NCBI RefSeq assembly: GCF_000719285.1
Contig: NZ_JOFS01000028.1
Location: 124,001 to 188,000 of the forward strand
Origin: Streptomyces bicolor
GTDB lineage: Bacteria; Actinomycetota; Actinomycetes; Streptomycetales; Streptomycetaceae
DNA length: 64,000 nucleotides
Reading direction: 5' to 3'
Part shown: piece by piece, positions 1-7,673 of the stretch
How the letters are laid out: each line of letters begins with the position of its first letter
Numbering within the stretch: position 1 is the stretch's first letter
The notes under the pieces: model-generated
Databases searched by the model: none
What the model saw: the letters and a program-made list of their open reading frames with translations, nothing else
What the model was told of the DNA's origin: nothing
Program-made: the position numbers and the translations under genes

Positions 1-2
1 AC

Positions 3-713
3 GTGGTGGACGCCAACCGTTATCTGACCTCCGACAGCGAGGCGTACGGCCCCGCCGTGGACGCCGCGTCGGCCGCACCCGACGAGCACGGCTGGACCTC
101 CTACGGCCGCTTCCTCGCACCCGGCGAGGCGCACGCGGACTTCGAGCACGTCAAGCCCTACTCGTCCGTGCGGGCGGACCCGGAGGACCTGTTCGGCGAA
201 CTGGCCAAGGACCCCGAGGCGTTCGCCGTCCTCTACGACGCCCAGCGCGCCTACCTCGCGCACTACCTGGAACGGCTCACCCGCAACGGCGCCGACCCGG
301 CCTTCCGCCCCGAGCGGGAGAAGGACGGGACCCTGACCTCGGCCACCACCTGGCCCGACCACGACCTGGAAGACATCGCCGACCGCGTCGGCATGCTCAT
401 GAACCGCCGGGCGCTCTATACCCGGGACGGCACGATCCCCGACCTCACGGCCTTCGACAGGGCCGTACGGCAGCACACCCGCGGCGCCTACCGGGCGGCC
501 ACGGGGCAGGTGAGCAGCCGGCCGCCGATGGGGGACATCGCCGATCGGCCGGTCTCCGGGCCGGTGCGGGGGGATCTGATGGACGGACGGCGCCAGCTGT
601 TCACCGCCCTGGACGCGTGGACGAAGGCCCGGAACGTGCCGCCGGAGCGTGCCGCGGAGCTGCGGCAGATCATCGACGACTGGTATGTCCGGGCGCTCTG
701 GCTGACGTTGTAG
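3..713 (+). CDS. Hypothetical protein, C-terminal part (5' end outside window)
   Basis: The frame is open from the first bases of the window to a TAG stop, so the true start probably lies upstream; the GTG codons at 3 and 6 are not convincing starts because no ribosome site can be seen. The 236 visible residues are charged and soluble-looking, with no membrane segment. Runs such as DADFEHVKPYSSV and LEDIADRVGMLMNRR suggest a mostly helical protein. Codon use fits the neighbours. I do not recognise the family. It converges with the next gene, with only 18 bases between the stops. Confidence 0.7.
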   Translation: MVDANRYLTSDSEAYGPAVDAASAAPDEHGWTSYGRFLAPGEAHADFEHVKPYSSVRADPEDLFGELAKDPEAFAVLYDAQRAYLAHYLERLTRNGADPAFRPEREKDGTLTSATTWPDHDLEDIADRVGMLMNRRALYTRDGTIPDLTAFDRAVRQHTRGAYRAATGQVSSRPPMGDIADRPVSGPVRGDLMDGRRQLFTALDAWTKARNVPPERAAELRQIIDDWYVRALWLTL

Positions 714-731
714 TCGGCGGCCTCGGCTCAC

Positions 732-1763
732 TCAGCGGCTGAGCCGCAGGTCCGTGCAGCCCCGCTGCCCGACCTGCGCCCGAGCGAAGTCCGCGAGCAG
801 CTTCCGCTTCTCGGGCTCGCCGACGCCGGGGATGTCCTCGTCGGCGCTCAGCGCGAAGTTGGCCGCCTCGCCGTCACAACGGGCCGTCGCCGTACGTGTA
901 CGGGCGTCCGGCCAACTGTCCTCCAGCTCGGCGACCACACGGTTGCTCCAGTCGCCGTACCAGGCGGCGAACGACAGCTGCCTCTCCATCTCGCCGGAGT
1001 CGGCGTCCCGTGTGTACAGGTCGCAGCGCCCTGCCGGGGCGGCGTCGTTCATCAGCACCGCCACCCGCCACGGCGATGCCTCCAGCGCCCCGGCGTCCGC
1101 CGCCCATCCGCATCCGGTGCCACCGGCCGCGTCGAGCGACACCGTCCTCGGGTCCTCCTCCGGGTCCACCGGCGCGGCGTCCCCGCCCGGCGCCTTCAGC
1201 GGCTCCGCGCCACAACCGAGCCGGTCGGAGGCGGAATTGGTGAGCGCCACCGCCGTCTCGTAGGCGGCCGGCGTGCCCCACAAGGCGTCCCAGCTCAGCC
1301 GGGTGCGCACCAGCAGCTTGCGCTGCCGACCCTCGTCGTCGTTCCCCAGCTCCGGGCAGGACACCAGGAACTGCAGACCGCCGCGCCGGTCGATGAAGCC
1401 CGGCATTCCGTCGGGCATGGGCGCGATGGGGGCGAACCCCGTCTCGGGGAAGGCCGTCCAGTACTCCCGGTCCTGGTCGTCCCGCCGGGTGTACGCCTCC
1501 AGCGACAGCAACCGCTCGTCGTCCAGCTCGTCGCCCTCGAAGCCGAGCGAGCAGCTGGAGTCGCCGAGTCCCTCGTGGGACGCGGACGCGGCATCCTTGA
1601 ACTGGTCGCCGTTGCGACCGAGTTCCCGCACCGCGTCGACGGGCAGGGCACCGTCGCAGGCCGTGCGCAGCAGCCACCAGTCCTGCACGTACGGCGTGGC
1701 GATCCAGCCGCCCAGCCCCAGCACGACCGCAGCCGTCACCGACACCTTGATCCAGCGCCGCAT
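732..1763 (-). CDS. Hypothetical membrane-anchored protein
   Basis: This 343-residue protein begins with a basic stretch and a hydrophobic segment at about residues 5-25 (VSVTAAVVLGLGGWIATPYV), after which no further membrane segment is seen, so it is likely anchored with a large extracytoplasmic part. Cysteines at spaced positions (TACDG, SSCSLG, VSCPE, LGCGAE, TGCGWA, GRCDLY, ARCDGE, RGCTD) suggest disulfides in the exported part, consistent with that topology. Acidic residues are abundant. The family is not recognised; similar single-pass proteins of unknown role are frequent in Streptomyces. Confidence 0.75.
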   Translation of the reverse strand: MRRWIKVSVTAAVVLGLGGWIATPYVQDWWLLRTACDGALPVDAVRELGRNGDQFKDAASASHEGLGDSSCSLGFEGDELDDERLLSLEAYTRRDDQDREYWTAFPETGFAPIAPMPDGMPGFIDRRGGLQFLVSCPELGNDDEGRQRKLLVRTRLSWDALWGTPAAYETAVALTNSASDRLGCGAEPLKAPGGDAAPVDPEEDPRTVSLDAAGGTGCGWAADAGALEASPWRVAVLMNDAAPAGRCDLYTRDADSGEMERQLSFAAWYGDWSNRVVAELEDSWPDARTRTATARCDGEAANFALSADEDIPGVGEPEKRKLLADFARAQVGQRGCTDLRLSR

Positions 1764-1888
1764 TCCTCGCCCCCGTAGCGCGTCCGCCCGTCATCACCGG
1801 GCCGACAGCCGCCATCAGGGCTTCGGACACCCGGCCGGTTACGGCCCGGACCCTATCGGCTGGCCGCGGGGGAACGGAGCGGGGGGTG

Positions 1889-2617
1889 TCAGCGGGCCTC
1901 GGTCTCGCGCACCTGCTCCGGCGTCGGCGCCGTGCCTCCGAGATGGGCCGGCATCCACCAGGTGTCGTTGGCGTCCTTCGGCCGTACGGGATACGCCCGC
2001 TGCGCGGCCTCCAGGAGCTCCTGGACGCGCTCGCGCAGCTGGCGGGTGATCGCGCCCGCGTACTTGTCCTTGGACGCCTCGATCGCCTCGCCGACCCGGA
2101 TCGTGACCGGGATGTGGCTGCGCTTGAAGTTGCGCGGGTGCCCCTTGGTCCACAGCCGCTGCGTGCCCCACACGGCCATCGGGATCAGCGGCACGCCCGC
2201 CTCCTGGGCCAGCCGCGCGGCGCCCGACTTGAAGCCCTTGAGCGTGAAGGACTGCGAGATGGTGGCCTCCGGGAAGACCCCGACGACCTCGCCGGACCGC
2301 AGCGAGTCCAGCGCGTGGGCGTACGCCGCCTCACCCTGCTTGCGGTCCACGGGAATGTGCTTCATCCCGCGCATCAGCGGGCCCGAAATTCTGTGCCGGA
2401 AGACGGACTCCTTCGCCATGAAGCGAACGAGACGTTTCTGCGGGAGCGCCGCCAGCCCGTTGAAGACGAAGTCCAGATAGCTGATGTGGTTGCTCACCAG
2501 CACAGCGCCGCCCGAGCGCGGAATGTTCTCCGACCCCTTGCAGTCGATCTTGAGGTCCCACACCTTGAACAATGTCTGGGCGAAACCGACGACGGGACGG
2601 TAAACAAGCTCGGCCAT
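1889..2617 (-). CDS. 1-acylglycerol-3-phosphate O-acyltransferase family protein (PlsC-like)
   Basis: This 242-residue protein has the two hallmark acyltransferase motifs: NHISYLD near residue 43 (the HX4D catalytic motif) and VFPEATIS near residue 114 (a variant of FPEGTRS). Enzymes of this family transfer an acyl chain from acyl-CoA or acyl-ACP to lysophosphatidic acid on the inner face of the membrane during phospholipid synthesis. The ATG start follows an AAGGAAGGG stretch about 12 bases upstream. The alanine in place of glycine in the second motif is a mild deviation. Substrate choice cannot be read from the sequence; a related lysophospholipid acyltransferase role is possible. Confidence 0.88.
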   Translation of the reverse strand: MAELVYRPVVGFAQTLFKVWDLKIDCKGSENIPRSGGAVLVSNHISYLDFVFNGLAALPQKRLVRFMAKESVFRHRISGPLMRGMKHIPVDRKQGEAAYAHALDSLRSGEVVGVFPEATISQSFTLKGFKSGAARLAQEAGVPLIPMAVWGTQRLWTKGHPRNFKRSHIPVTIRVGEAIEASKDKYAGAITRQLRERVQELLEAAQRAYPVRPKDANDTWWMPAHLGGTAPTPEQVRETEAR

Positions 2618-2807
2618 GGACGAGATGGACCCTTCCTTCTTTGCCTGGGAAGGAGGCTCCCAGTGGGAAAGTTACGCAGCCGTAGGTTTACGGCATGTCG
2701 CAGATCGTGCCCCAAGAACGGCCGAGGGCCAAGCCCAAGTGCCTGAGAAGGGCGAGATCCTCGTCACGTCGGCGCAATGGTCCACCCCGGATTCCGGCGC
2801 GCCGCCT

Positions 2808-3224
2808 TTACTCGGCGCGCACCGTCACCCGCCGCAGGAGCAGGTACATCTCGCACCCCAGGCAGTACCCGAAGACGGCGTTGAGGAAAGCCGCCGCGAG
2901 CGCGGCGCCGGTCGCGGCGAGCCCCAGCCAGATCGGCCCCAGCGTGTAGCCGACCAGCCCCAGGCCCGCGAAGCCCAGCCCCACCGCCTGGGCGAACCGC
3001 GGCGGCTGCGGCGCCTCGAACTCGGTCGGCGGCCCGATCCGGGGACGTACGGCCTTGCGGAACAGCCAGCCGTACGGCGAACGGGACACCCCGCCCGCCG
3101 CGCCCAGCGCGAAGGCCAGCGTCTGCCAGGCCAGCAGCCAGGCGCTCCCGGTGACCAGCACGATCGCGAGCACCAGGGTTGTCACGGCCGCGCCGAAGCG
3201 CGGCCCCCTCACATCGATGTCCAT
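2808..3224 (-). CDS. DUF4395 family membrane protein
   Basis: The 138-residue protein has about four hydrophobic segments and the C-terminal signature NAVFGYCLGCEMYLLLRR, typical of DUF4395, in which the CxxC pair sits beside a membrane helix. The family has no proven function, but members are often next to thioredoxin-like or thiosulfate-related genes. Here it is divergent to a membrane-tethered thioredoxin, with 76 bases between the chosen starts, so a shared thiol-redox role is a reasonable inference. The ATG is preceded directly by one arm of a 10-bp inverted repeat that also precedes the thioredoxin gene. Confidence 0.85.
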   Translation of the reverse strand: MDIDVRGPRFGAAVTTLVLAIVLVTGSAWLLAWQTLAFALGAAGGVSRSPYGWLFRKAVRPRIGPPTEFEAPQPPRFAQAVGLGFAGLGLVGYTLGPIWLGLAATGAALAAAFLNAVFGYCLGCEMYLLLRRVTVRAE

Positions 3225-3227
3225 GAA

Positions 3228-3293
3228 TCAAGCATTCCGCAATGGAAAGGCTTCCGGGGAGTCGGGAATCTTTGCAGTCTCGTGAATGCTTGA
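3228..3293. promoter_or_regulatory. Inverted repeat in the DUF4395/thioredoxin divergent promoter
   Basis: A perfect 10-bp inverted repeat, TCAAGCATTC at 3228-3237 and GAATGCTTGA at 3284-3293, places the same GAATGCTTGA box just upstream of each divergent gene: 3 bases before the DUF4395 ATG and 7 bases before the ATG at 3301. The symmetry suggests a shared operator at both transcription starts. It also argues that thioredoxin starts at 3301, because a start at 3286 would lie inside the box. Confidence 0.5.
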
Positions 3294-3300
3294 GCAGGTG

Positions 3301-3714
3301 ATGACCGGACTGGTGGTGTGCGTGGTGGTGCTCGCGGCGGCGAGCGCCTACGGAGTGCTGCAGCGGCGGCGGAGCGGGAGAGTACGGGTGCGCGGGCGCG
3401 ACGACGGAAAGCGGCTCGGGGCGGCCCAGTTGGGGGAGGAACTGGGCGAGCGTGCCACGCTCGTGCAGTTCTCCAGCGCGTTCTGCGCGCCCTGCCGGGC
3501 CACCCGGCGTGTGCTCGTCGAGGTCGCCGGCATGGTTCCGGGCGTGACCCACGTAGAGATCGACGCCGAGGACAATCTGGACCTCGTGCGCCGGCTCGAC
3601 ATCCTCAAGACGCCGACCGTGCTCGTCCTCGACGCGGGCGGCAACGTCGTACGGCGGGCCACCGGTCAGCCACGCAAGGCCGACGTCATCGCGGCGCTGG
3701 GCGAGGCGGTCTGA
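3301..3714 (+). CDS. Membrane-tethered thioredoxin-like protein
   Basis: A hydrophobic N-terminus (GLVVCVVVLAAASAYGVL) anchors a thioredoxin fold whose active site reads SSAFCAPCRATRRV, a CxxC redox pair. The cis-proline region LKTPTVLVLD follows about 70 residues later, as expected for the fold. It probably reduces or exchanges disulfides close to the membrane; the basic stretch after the anchor suggests the catalytic domain may be cytoplasmic. The length (137 residues) fits a single thioredoxin domain. An alternative ATG lies five codons upstream at 3286, within an inverted repeat. It is divergent from DUF4395, with which it likely shares regulation. Confidence 0.85.
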   Translation: MTGLVVCVVVLAAASAYGVLQRRRSGRVRVRGRDDGKRLGAAQLGEELGERATLVQFSSAFCAPCRATRRVLVEVAGMVPGVTHVEIDAEDNLDLVRRLDILKTPTVLVLDAGGNVVRRATGQPRKADVIAALGEAV

Positions 3715-3798
3715 GAGCCCGTGATGCCGAGGGTGAGTCATCTCCCACATCGCGGGACGTACTTGACTGTGTGCACCACCTATCGTCAGCCTGACCGT

Positions 3799-3879
3799 AT
3801 GCCAGAGGAACTCCTTCTCTTCGGACGGGCCCATGTCGACCTGGCCCGCACCGCGAGCGCGCGCTGTCCGGGCTGTTGA
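3799..3879 (+). CDS. Putative cysteine-ended leader peptide (26 aa)
   Basis: An ATG at 3799 opens a 26-codon frame that ends in AHVDLARTASARCPGC followed by TGA. The HVDLxRxxSAxC pattern is the hallmark of the leader peptides found upstream of sulfur and redox genes in Streptomyces, where Cys codons near the end are thought to allow cysteine-dependent attenuation. The stop lies 44 bases before the flavin reductase start. A TTGACT at 3763-3768 is present, but no well-spaced -10 is clear, and there is no strong ribosome site, so the leader may be translated from close to the 5' end. The attenuation role here is inference. Confidence 0.7.
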   Translation: MPEELLLFGRAHVDLARTASARCPGC

Positions 3880-3923
3880 GCAGTCACCGGTCCGCACGCC
3901 TCCCCTCGCAGAAGGACAACTCC

Positions 3924-4433
3924 ATGACGGCCACGTCCGACCTCGGCACAGCCCAGCTCGCCTCTCCCGATCTGCTCCGCTCCGTCTTCCGCCGCCATGC
4001 CGCCGGAGTGGCCGTGATCACCGCCCGAGGTGAGGCGGGCCCGGTCGGCTTCACCGCCACCTCCCTCACCTCCGTCTCCGCCGAGCCCCCGATGCTCTCC
4101 TTCGGCATCGGCACCGGTGCCTCCAGCTGGCCCGCGATAGCCGGAACGGACCATGTCGGCGTCCACATCCTCGGCGAGCACCAACAAGAGCTGGCCGCCA
4201 CCTTCGCCCGCAGCGGCGCCGACCGCTTCGGCCCGCCCACGGCATGGCGTGAGGGCCCCGAGGGCGTCCCCCTCCTGGATGACGTCCTGGCCTGGATGGT
4301 GTGCCGGGTCGCGGCGCGCGTGCCCGCGGGCGATCACCGCATCGTGCTGGCCGAGGTCGTCCTCGGCGACCCCACCGGTCCCGGCCGTCCACTCCTGTAC
4401 CACCAGGGCCGGTTCAGTGGCCTGCGTGACTGA
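3924..4433 (+). CDS. Flavin reductase family protein (FMN-binding split barrel)
   Basis: The protein (169 residues) matches the flavin reductase-like family that supplies reduced flavin to monooxygenases. Typical segments are FRRHAAGVAVITARGEAGPVGFTATS near the start, VSAEPPMLSFGI, and the closing LYHQGRFSGL. The start at 3924 is chosen because AGAAGGAC lies 6-7 bases upstream; an in-frame ATG at 3876 would overlap the end of the leader peptide. Being preceded by a cysteine-ended leader suggests control by cysteine supply and a role in sulfur metabolism, for example with a sulfonate monooxygenase encoded elsewhere. No monooxygenase is adjacent. Confidence 0.88.
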   Translation: MTATSDLGTAQLASPDLLRSVFRRHAAGVAVITARGEAGPVGFTATSLTSVSAEPPMLSFGIGTGASSWPAIAGTDHVGVHILGEHQQELAATFARSGADRFGPPTAWREGPEGVPLLDDVLAWMVCRVAARVPAGDHRIVLAEVVLGDPTGPGRPLLYHQGRFSGLRD

Positions 4434-4555
4434 CCTCACCGGGCCGATGTGACCGATCAGCCTCTGAGCCGTTCTGCGAAGCCGTCGGAATCCGATTACG
4501 CTGCGTTGCAAAGGTCACAGTTCAAAGCGCTTGCTTAGCGGGCACGAACTGGATG

Positions 4556-4567
4556 TACTGACGAGTA
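4556..4567. promoter_or_regulatory. TACT-N4-AGTA operator-like palindrome upstream of etfB
   Basis: TACTGACGAGTA lies in the 242-base gap before etfB. The four-base arms around a four-base centre, followed by AT-rich sequence, resemble TetR-family operators seen upstream of fatty-acid oxidation genes in actinobacteria. That link is inference, since no regulator gene is adjacent. Confidence 0.35.
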
Positions 4568-4623
4568 ATATTTCGCTCGGAGCGCCGGTCGCCCCGAGCG
4601 GGATCGGCCACTTGGGGCGCCTA

Positions 4624-4645
4624 TGCTGCCTGCAAGTAGGCAGCA
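4624..4645. promoter_or_regulatory. 8-bp perfect inverted repeat in the etfB leader
   Basis: TGCTGCCT at 4624-4631 and AGGCAGCA at 4638-4645 form perfect arms around a 6-base loop, ending 30 bases before the etfB start and about 20 before its ribosome site. It could be an operator or a small mRNA hairpin. Confidence 0.4.
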
Positions 4646-4675
4646 GAGAAATGTCGACGCAGTAGGAGAGCCGGC

Positions 4676-5464
4676 GTGAGCTTGAGGATCGTTGTCACTG
4701 TGAAGTACGTGCCCGACGCCACTGGCGACCGGCACTTCGCCGATGACCTGACCGTCGACCGGGACGACGTGGACGGTCTGCTCTCCGAGCTCGACGAGTA
4801 CGCGGTCGAGCAGGCGCTGCAGATCTCCGAGAACTCCGACGACGACGTGGAGATCACCGTCCTGACGGTGGGCCCCGAGGACGCCAAGGACGCACTGCGC
4901 AAGGCGCTGTCCATGGGCGCCGACAAGGCCATCCACGTCGAGGACGACGACCTGCACGGCACCGACGCGCTGGGCACCTCGCTGGTGCTGGCCAAGGCGA
5001 TCGAGAAGGCCGGTTACGACCTGGTGATCTCCGGCATGGCCTCCACCGACGGCACCATGGGCGTCGTACCGGCCCTGCTGGCCGAGCGCCTGGGCGTCCC
5101 GCAGGTCACCCTGCTGTCCGAGGTCTCCGTCGAGGACGGCACGGTCAAGGGCCGCCGGGACGGCGACGCCGCCTCCGAGCAGCTCGAGGCCTCCCTGCCG
5201 GCCGTCGTGTCGGTCACCGACCAGTCGGGCGAGGCGCGCTACCCGTCCTTCAAGGGCATCATGGCCGCCAAGAAGAAGCCGGTGGAGTCCTGGGACCTGT
5301 CCGACCTGGACATCGAGGCCGAGGAGGTCGGTCTCGAGGGTGCCTACACCGTCGTGGACGTCGCGGCCGAGCGTCCGGCGCGCACCGCCGGCACGATCGT
5401 CAAGGACGAGGGCGAGGGCGGCAAGCAGCTCGCCGAGTTCCTCGCGAGCCAGAAGTTCATCTAA
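4676..5464 (+). CDS. etfB: Electron transfer flavoprotein subunit beta
   Basis: This 262-residue protein is EtfB, which binds AMP and pairs with EtfA to carry electrons from acyl-CoA and other dehydrogenases to the respiratory chain through ETF-quinone oxidoreductase. The start reads LRIVVTVKYVPD and the family signature region is YDLVISGMASTDGTMGVVPALLAERLG, with VPQVTLLSEV after it. The GTG start follows GGAGAG at 4665-4670. The etfA gene follows after 73 bases on the same strand, a near-universal operon. Length and order are normal. Confidence 0.97.
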   Translation: MSLRIVVTVKYVPDATGDRHFADDLTVDRDDVDGLLSELDEYAVEQALQISENSDDDVEITVLTVGPEDAKDALRKALSMGADKAIHVEDDDLHGTDALGTSLVLAKAIEKAGYDLVISGMASTDGTMGVVPALLAERLGVPQVTLLSEVSVEDGTVKGRRDGDAASEQLEASLPAVVSVTDQSGEARYPSFKGIMAAKKKPVESWDLSDLDIEAEEVGLEGAYTVVDVAAERPARTAGTIVKDEGEGGKQLAEFLASQKFI

Positions 5465-5537
5465 GGCCCACTGGCCCGCTTGAGTCTCAACTCCCCTTCC
5501 GCCCCTCAGACTTCGCAATCCGCAGGAGAGCAATCCC

Positions 5538-6500
5538 ATGGCTGAAGTTCTCGTCTACGTCGACCACGTGGACGGTGCCGTCCGCAAGCCCACCCTGGAG
5601 CTGCTGACCCTGGCCCGCCGCGTCGGCGAGCCGGTCGCCGTCGCGCTGGGCAACGGCGCCGCCGACACCGCCGCGATCCTCGCCGAGCACGGCGCCGTCA
5701 AGGTCCTCACCCACGAGGCTGCTGAGTACGCCGACTACCTGGTCGTCCCGAAGGTCGACGCCCTCCAGGCCGCCGTCGAGGCCGTCTCCCCGGCCGCCGT
5801 GCTGGTGCCGTCCTCCGCCGAGGGCAAGGAGATCGCCGCGCGTCTGGCGCTGCGCATCGGCTCCGGCATCATCACCGACGCCGTCGACCTCGAGGCCGGC
5901 GACGAGGGCCCGGTGGCCACCCAGTCGGTGTTCGCCGCGTCCTTCACCACCAAGTCCCGTGTCTCCAAGGGCACCCCGGTCATCACGGTCAAGCCGAACT
6001 CGGCCGCTGTGGAGGCCGCCCCGGCCGCCGGCGCGGTCGAGGCCCTCGCCGTGACCTTCTCCGCCCAGGCCACCGGCACCAAGGTGACCGCGCGCACGCC
6101 GCGTGAGTCGACCGGGCGTCCGGAGCTGACCGAGGCCGCGATCGTGGTCTCCGGTGGCCGTGGCGTCAACGGCGCGGAGAACTTCGCGATCATCGAGGCG
6201 CTCGCCGACTCCCTCGGCGCGGCCGTCGGTGCCTCGCGTGCCGCGGTGGACGCCGGCTGGTACCCGCACACCAACCAGGTCGGCCAGACCGGTAAGTCGG
6301 TCTCGCCGCAGCTGTACATCGCCTCCGGCATCTCCGGTGCGATCCAGCACCGTGCCGGTATGCAGACCTCGAAGACGATCGTGGCGATCAACAAGGACGC
6401 CGAGGCCCCGATCTTCGAGCTGGTCGACTACGGCGTCGTCGGCGACCTCTTCGACGTCGTCCCGGCCCTGACCGAGGAGATCAAGGCTCGCAAGGGCTGA
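5538..6500 (+). CDS. etfA: Electron transfer flavoprotein subunit alpha
   Basis: EtfA (320 residues) carries the FAD of the ETF heterodimer. The C-terminal FAD-binding signature is clear: [32 protein letters not shown], then [19 protein letters not shown] and a closing [27 protein letters not shown] at 5524-5530 precedes the ATG by 7 bases. It is co-transcribed with etfB and terminated by the hairpin just downstream. Together they accept electrons from acyl-CoA dehydrogenases in fatty-acid and amino-acid breakdown. Confidence 0.97.
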   Translation: MAEVLVYVDHVDGAVRKPTLELLTLARRVGEPVAVALGNGAADTAAILAEHGAVKVLTHEAAEYADYLVVPKVDALQAAVEAVSPAAVLVPSSAEGKEIAARLALRIGSGIITDAVDLEAGDEGPVATQSVFAASFTTKSRVSKGTPVITVKPNSAAVEAAPAAGAVEALAVTFSAQATGTKVTARTPRESTGRPELTEAAIVVSGGRGVNGAENFAIIEALADSLGAAVGASRAAVDAGWYPHTNQVGQTGKSVSPQLYIASGISGAIQHRAGMQTSKTIVAINKDAEAPIFELVDYGVVGDLFDVVPALTEEIKARKG

Positions 6501-6516
6501 TCCCGCACAGGCGCAA

Positions 6517-6556
6517 CGAGGCCCCCGAGACCGTGCCGACGGTCCCGGGGGCCTCG
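6517..6556. terminator. Hairpin terminator after etfA
   Basis: An 18-bp stem with one mismatch (6517-6534 with 6539-6556) closes a GCCG loop. It starts 16 bases after the etfA stop and ends 2 bases before the stop of the convergent EEP hydrolase in its restored frame, so it probably works in both directions. Confidence 0.85.
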
Positions 6557-6558
6557 TG

Positions 6559-7468
6559 TCATCCCAGGGTCAGGGACGCCTGTACGGGCAGATGGTCGCT
6601 CGGGAACTGGCCGTTCTCGGGCGTACGTGTTGATCGCAGCCCGGTGCGTGGTGACCCCGGGCGTGCTCAGGATCCAGTCGATGCGGTCGCCGTTCGGCGT
6701 CAGCGGTTTGTAGCCGTGGAAGGTGGCGTACAGCGCGCTGCGCTCGGCCGCGGTGTCCCAGGTGTCGACGAGGCCGGCGGCGAGCAGAGTGTCGTACACC
6801 ATGTTCTTGTGGGCGGCGACATTGAAGTCCCCGGTCACCAGGACCGGCAGGGAGCGGTCGAAGCCGGCGACGCGCTCGGCGATGAGCTTGGCGCTGCGCT
6901 CGCGCGCGTACTGGCCGACATGGTCGAAGTGGGTGTTGAGGACGTAGAACTCCCGTGCGCCGTCGGCCAGATCGCGGAACCGGACCCAGGTGACCATACG
7001 GGCGAAGGCGGCGCCCCAGGTGTTGGAGCCGATCACGTCCGGGGTGTCGGAGAGCCAGAAGTGGTCGTACTCGGTCGGACGCAGGCGACGGGTGTCGTAG
7101 AAGACCGCCATGGACTCGTCGCGGCTGCCGTGCAGCCGTCCGGTGCCCAGCCAGTCGTAGTGCCGACCGAGATCGGAGTCGATGTCGAGCAGCTGGGAGA
7201 AAATGCCCTCCTGGGTGCCGATGACGTGCGGGGCCTCACGGCGCAGCAACTCGCGCATCACCGGTCTGCGCACGGTCCAGCTGTTGGGTTCGGTGGTGCT
7301 CGCGAAGCGCAGGTTGAAGGACATGACCTGCAGGTGGCGGCGGGCCGGGCGTTCGCCCGCCGAGGCGGAGGACGTGGGCAGTGCTGTACTGGAGAGGGGC
7401 GCGGTGACCGCCGCGGCCAGCGCGGCCTTGAGGCCCAGACGGCGCGTGACTCGGCTGTGGTTCGGCAC
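6559..7468 (-). CDS. Tat-exported endonuclease/exonuclease/phosphatase (EEP) family hydrolase, frameshifted near the 3' end
   Basis: The N-terminus has a Tat-like signal (TRRLGLKAALAAAVTA). The EEP fold follows with its metal and catalytic motifs in order: SFNLR, GTQEG, LNTHFDH, VTGDFNV and GDRIDWIL. As written, the frame after INTYA runs on to 6428, into etfA, without the final motif. Reading one base out at the GGG run 6619-6621 instead restores ENGQFPSDHLPVQASLTL and a stop at 6559, including the catalytic SDH histidine. So there is a single-base insertion, either real or a sequence error. The GTG start follows AAGGAG by 5 bases. Substrate is unknown; secreted phosphodiesterases or sphingomyelinase-like enzymes are possible. 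Confidence 0.82.
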
Positions 7469-7641
7469 TGAGGCTCCTTCGGTGGGAACTGCCGGACGAG
7501 TCGTGCGGGGCGTGCGTATGGGAGTGTGATACCGCGTCCTGAGTTGGGCGTGAACATGGCGAGATGGGGGAGTGACTCCCCGTGGACATGGTGTTGACCA
7601 GTCGGAAGGTCCCCGGATAACTTCATTCTACGGATTGTTGA

Positions 7642-7656
7642 TTCCGTATAGTGGAA
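7642..7656. promoter_or_regulatory. Palindrome over the -10 of the lyase gene
   Basis: TTCCGTATAGTGGAA has four-base arms (TTCC/GGAA) and contains a good -10, TATAGT at 7647-7652. A second, overlapping element has TACGGA and TCCGTA arms around 8 bases (7629-7648). A repressor bound here would block the promoter. The mRNA would start close to the AGGAGG ribosome site at 7660-7665. The arm pattern is like IclR-family operators, which is inference. Confidence 0.5.
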
Positions 7657-7673
7657 ATCAGGAGGGTGTGGGA

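Noticed and set aside
3763..3786. TTGACT/TATCGT promoter for the leader peptide
   Set aside because: The spacer is only 12 bases, too short for a normal vegetative promoter.
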